This document shows positions 62,182-64,000 of a stretch of DNA of 64,000 nucleotides, one piece after another. Source of the DNA: Lujinxingia vulgaris (GTDB lineage: Bacteria; Myxococcota_A; Bradymonadia; Bradymonadales; Bradymonadaceae). The translations under genes and the position numbers were made by a program. The notes beneath the pieces are model-generated. The model was not told the origin of the DNA. It ran no database searches and worked only from the letters and a program-made list of their open reading frames with translations. Numbering within the stretch: position 1 is the first letter of the stretch; each line of letters opens with the position of its first letter. The stretch lies in contig NZ_VOSL01000020.1 of assembly GCF_007997005.1 (NCBI RefSeq), positions 1 through 64,000 on the forward strand, written 5' to 3'.

Positions 62182-63933
62182 TTAGCGGATGTCATCTTCG
62201 GCGTACATGATGATGACGCGGTAGAGGTGCCAGGGATCGTCGGGGTGTCGGTAGGGGGCGGCGATGACGGCGGCGCGCAGGAGGCGAGCGTTGACGAGCT
62301 CATCGGGGACGTGGAAGTCGTCGAGGTCGCGGGCGGTCAGGGTCCAGTAGCGCACGCCGGTCTGGAGGTTGTTGACCATGGCGTTGACGACGCGGTCGGT
62401 GGCGCGGGCGGGAGTGACCTGACCCCGGGCGATGGCACCGGAGAGGATGACGGCGGCGCGCTGGTAGTCGCCGGAGTCGTAGACGGGGCGGTTGCCGACG
62501 GCGTCGCGGGCGGAGTTGATGGTGTTGAGGGCGCGGGCGACGAGCTCATCTTCGGAGAGGTCGGGGACGCGGTTGTAGCCGCCGATGAGCAGGCTTGTGG
62601 AGCCCTCGTTTTGAACGGCGGCCAGGGCGATGTGGCTGAGGTTGGGGTCGAAGAGCATATCGCGGGCGGTGGGGCTTGTGAGGATAAGGGCCATGACCTT
62701 GGCGGGGTTCTCGGCGCGGTAGTGACGGATGGTGAAGTCACCGTAGAGGATGGGTTCGCCGATATCCCAGCCTGCGGTGACGGCGCCCTGGTAGAGTTCG
62801 GATGCGGCGGCGTCCTTGTCGTGAATGGCCTGGAGCAGGTGAGGAAAGACTTTGCTGATGGTGCGGGACTGGGCTTCGGAGCGTTCGACGGGTTGCATGC
62901 CGGAGAGGGTGCGGATGCGGTTGAGCTGGGTGGCGATGCGGGAGAAGGCGTCGGAGGCGTCGCGTACGTCGGGGACGGCGACCGTGGCGCTGACGTAACG
63001 AGGGTCGTCGAGGTCGGTGACAAAGAGGGCCATGGTGCCAATGTCAGACCAGGGCTGGTCGCTCAGGGAGAGGGAGAACTCGACGTAGGCGCGGCCTCGG
63101 GGTTCGGTGGGGGAGTCGTCGCCGCAGTGGAAGCGGAAGTCGGGGTAGCGTACGGACTGGTCGCGTTCGCATCGGCGGGCGTCGAGGTTGCCGACGGTGA
63201 TGTAGGCGCGGACGTAGTCATAGCGTTCGTCGAGGACGCGGCCCTCCAGGGTGCCCTGCTCGTCGAAGGTGATGGGGCGCGGTGTGACGGTCATGGTGCG
63301 TCGGCCGGCGCTCATGACGATGACGACGTTTTGGCCGATGCGTTCGACGTGCATGCCGAAGTCGACGAGGCCGGTGTATCGGTTGCGGCTTTCGTCGATG
63401 AAGGTGTTGATTTTGTCCGCAGCCAGCGCTTCGACCTGGTCGAGGGGCGTGTTGGCGTTGAGGTAGGAAAGTCGCGCGAAGTGGTCGGGACCGATCCAGC
63501 CGCAGCGCGCGCCGATGTAGGTGTCGAGCTCATTGTCGGGCCAGCGTTGTTGCGCGACGTAGTAGTGGGCGTTCTGGCGCGCGACGCAGTGGCTGGCCTC
63601 GGAGCGGGCGGTGTTGTCGAGGCTGTCGACCTTTTGGGCAAAGGCCTGCTCCCAGACTTCGAGGTTCTGGCGGGGGACGTGGCCGAGGGTGTCGGGCAGC
63701 GGGGCGACCAGGTTCCAGCGTTCGGCGGGCTGGGGGCCGACGAGCTCTTCGAGGGAGATGGACGGGGCGGGCGCCGTCACGATCTCCTGGATCTTCTCTC
63801 GGGAGGGAAGGTCCAGTGAGGGGGCCTCGCCCAGGGTGCTGCTGGGTTTGTTTGTGGCGCAGGCGGCTGCCAGGAGGAGGGCGAGGAGGAGCGCCTGGGG
63901 GCGCGGCGAGGGAAGAGCGGCGGGGAACTTCAT
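62182..63933 (-). CDS. Large lipoprotein, possible CAP-like domains
   Basis: 583 residues. Lipobox AAAC after a 24-residue signal. The region ~320-440 has a CAP/SCP-like layout: LNRIRTLSGMQPVERSEAQSRTISKVF, ENPAKVMALILTSPTARDMLFDPNLSHIALAAVQNEGSTSLLIGGY. The N-terminal half has a similar pattern around ~140-210. CAP His/Glu catalytic residues are not all evident, so this is tentative. Exported, function unknown. The 67 bases beyond the start codon to the window edge show nothing certain. Confidence 0.7.
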   Translation of the reverse strand: MKFPAALPSPRPQALLLALLLAAACATNKPSSTLGEAPSLDLPSREKIQEIVTAPAPSISLEELVGPQPAERWNLVAPLPDTLGHVPRQNLEVWEQAFAQKVDSLDNTARSEASHCVARQNAHYYVAQQRWPDNELDTYIGARCGWIGPDHFARLSYLNANTPLDQVEALAADKINTFIDESRNRYTGLVDFGMHVERIGQNVVIVMSAGRRTMTVTPRPITFDEQGTLEGRVLDERYDYVRAYITVGNLDARRCERDQSVRYPDFRFHCGDDSPTEPRGRAYVEFSLSLSDQPWSDIGTMALFVTDLDDPRYVSATVAVPDVRDASDAFSRIATQLNRIRTLSGMQPVERSEAQSRTISKVFPHLLQAIHDKDAAASELYQGAVTAGWDIGEPILYGDFTIRHYRAENPAKVMALILTSPTARDMLFDPNLSHIALAAVQNEGSTSLLIGGYNRVPDLSEDELVARALNTINSARDAVGNRPVYDSGDYQRAAVILSGAIARGQVTPARATDRVVNAMVNNLQTGVRYWTLTARDLDDFHVPDELVNARLLRAAVIAAPYRHPDDPWHLYRVIIMYAEDDIR

Positions 63934-64000
63934 AACGAACGTCCAGTACTACAGCGCGTGAGAGCGATGCGCTCGTCGGGCCTGACGAGCGCGTCGCGGG

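Noticed and set aside
62116-63819. 567-codon plus-strand open frame opposite the terminal lipoprotein
   Set aside because: Mirror of the minus-strand gene, extreme Val/Gly/Asp composition, no motif.

Overview
The window is GC-rich, densely coding bacterial chromosome. Several features fit a deltaproteobacterial/Myxococcota-type organism, and a bradymonad-like bacterium is my best guess. These are the many lipoproteins with acidic or Pro/Thr-rich linkers, RCC1-repeat and choice-of-anchor proteins, a kinase-ATPase-TPR regulator, paired DUF3857/transglutaminase proteins, and a Gld-type ABC cluster. The assignment rests on gene content only. No rRNA or tRNA gene was seen, and nothing marks a plasmid or an intact prophage or transposon.

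Layout. 1-6.5 kb: two coupled large DUF3857/transglutaminase-like proteins; the second has lost its catalytic residues. 6.6-10.7 kb: a MoxR ATPase plus VWA protein, a lipoprotein and an MBL-fold hydrolase. 10.8-19.9 kb: an ABC1/UbiB kinase-like protein, a TPR protein, a four-gene ABC-2/GldG-like/DUF4340 operon, glutathione synthase and a lipoprotein Cu/Zn superoxide dismutase. 20.1-24.2 kb: two adjacent Bor-like lipoproteins, a DUF3108 protein, and a radical SAM protein coupled to an unknown gene. 24.3-32.4 kb: a 1259-residue Ser/Thr kinase-ATPase-TPR regulator, an RNB exoribonuclease and a two-subunit CoA-transferase.

32.4-38.1 kb is accessory-looking. It holds a family of ~109-bp hairpin-rich repeats (tandem at 33.3-33.8 kb, dispersed at 35.0 and 35.9-36.1 kb), small lipoproteins, a P-loop kinase whose C-terminus is encoded by a repeat fragment, and a DUF4160 / DUF2442-HTH gene pair. 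38.1-45.0 kb is a run of minus-strand secreted or lipoprotein genes: a MbnH-like di-haem protein next to a MbnP-like protein, a DUF2795 protein, a PNGase F-like glycosidase, a choice-of-anchor protein and an RCC1-repeat protein.

45.0-51.0 kb: a foldable 154-bp inverted-repeat element, a polytopic membrane protein, and a four-gene lower meta-cleavage operon (hydratase, acylating acetaldehyde dehydrogenase, aldolase, decarboxylase) that would turn 2-oxo-dienoates into pyruvate and acetyl-CoA. 51.1-55.9 kb: a pentapeptide-type protein, CdsA-like cytidylyltransferase, fatty acid desaturase, MFS transporter and a transglutaminase. 56.0-59.5 kb: two AraC-family regulators, each preceded by a 42-bp-period tandem repeat array starting about 140 bp upstream of its start codon, with a GyrI-like protein and a small membrane protein between them. 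59.5-64 kb: a lactate permease-type transporter and two large lipoproteins.

The strongest leads for something undescribed are the paired 42-bp arrays at the AraC genes, the three-way-junction element at 45.15-45.30 kb, the ~109-bp repeat family that contributes coding sequence to a neighbour, the four 23-bp-spaced GACC-GTG-GGTC palindromes near 40.8 kb, and the MbnPH-like pair in an otherwise non-methanobactin setting.
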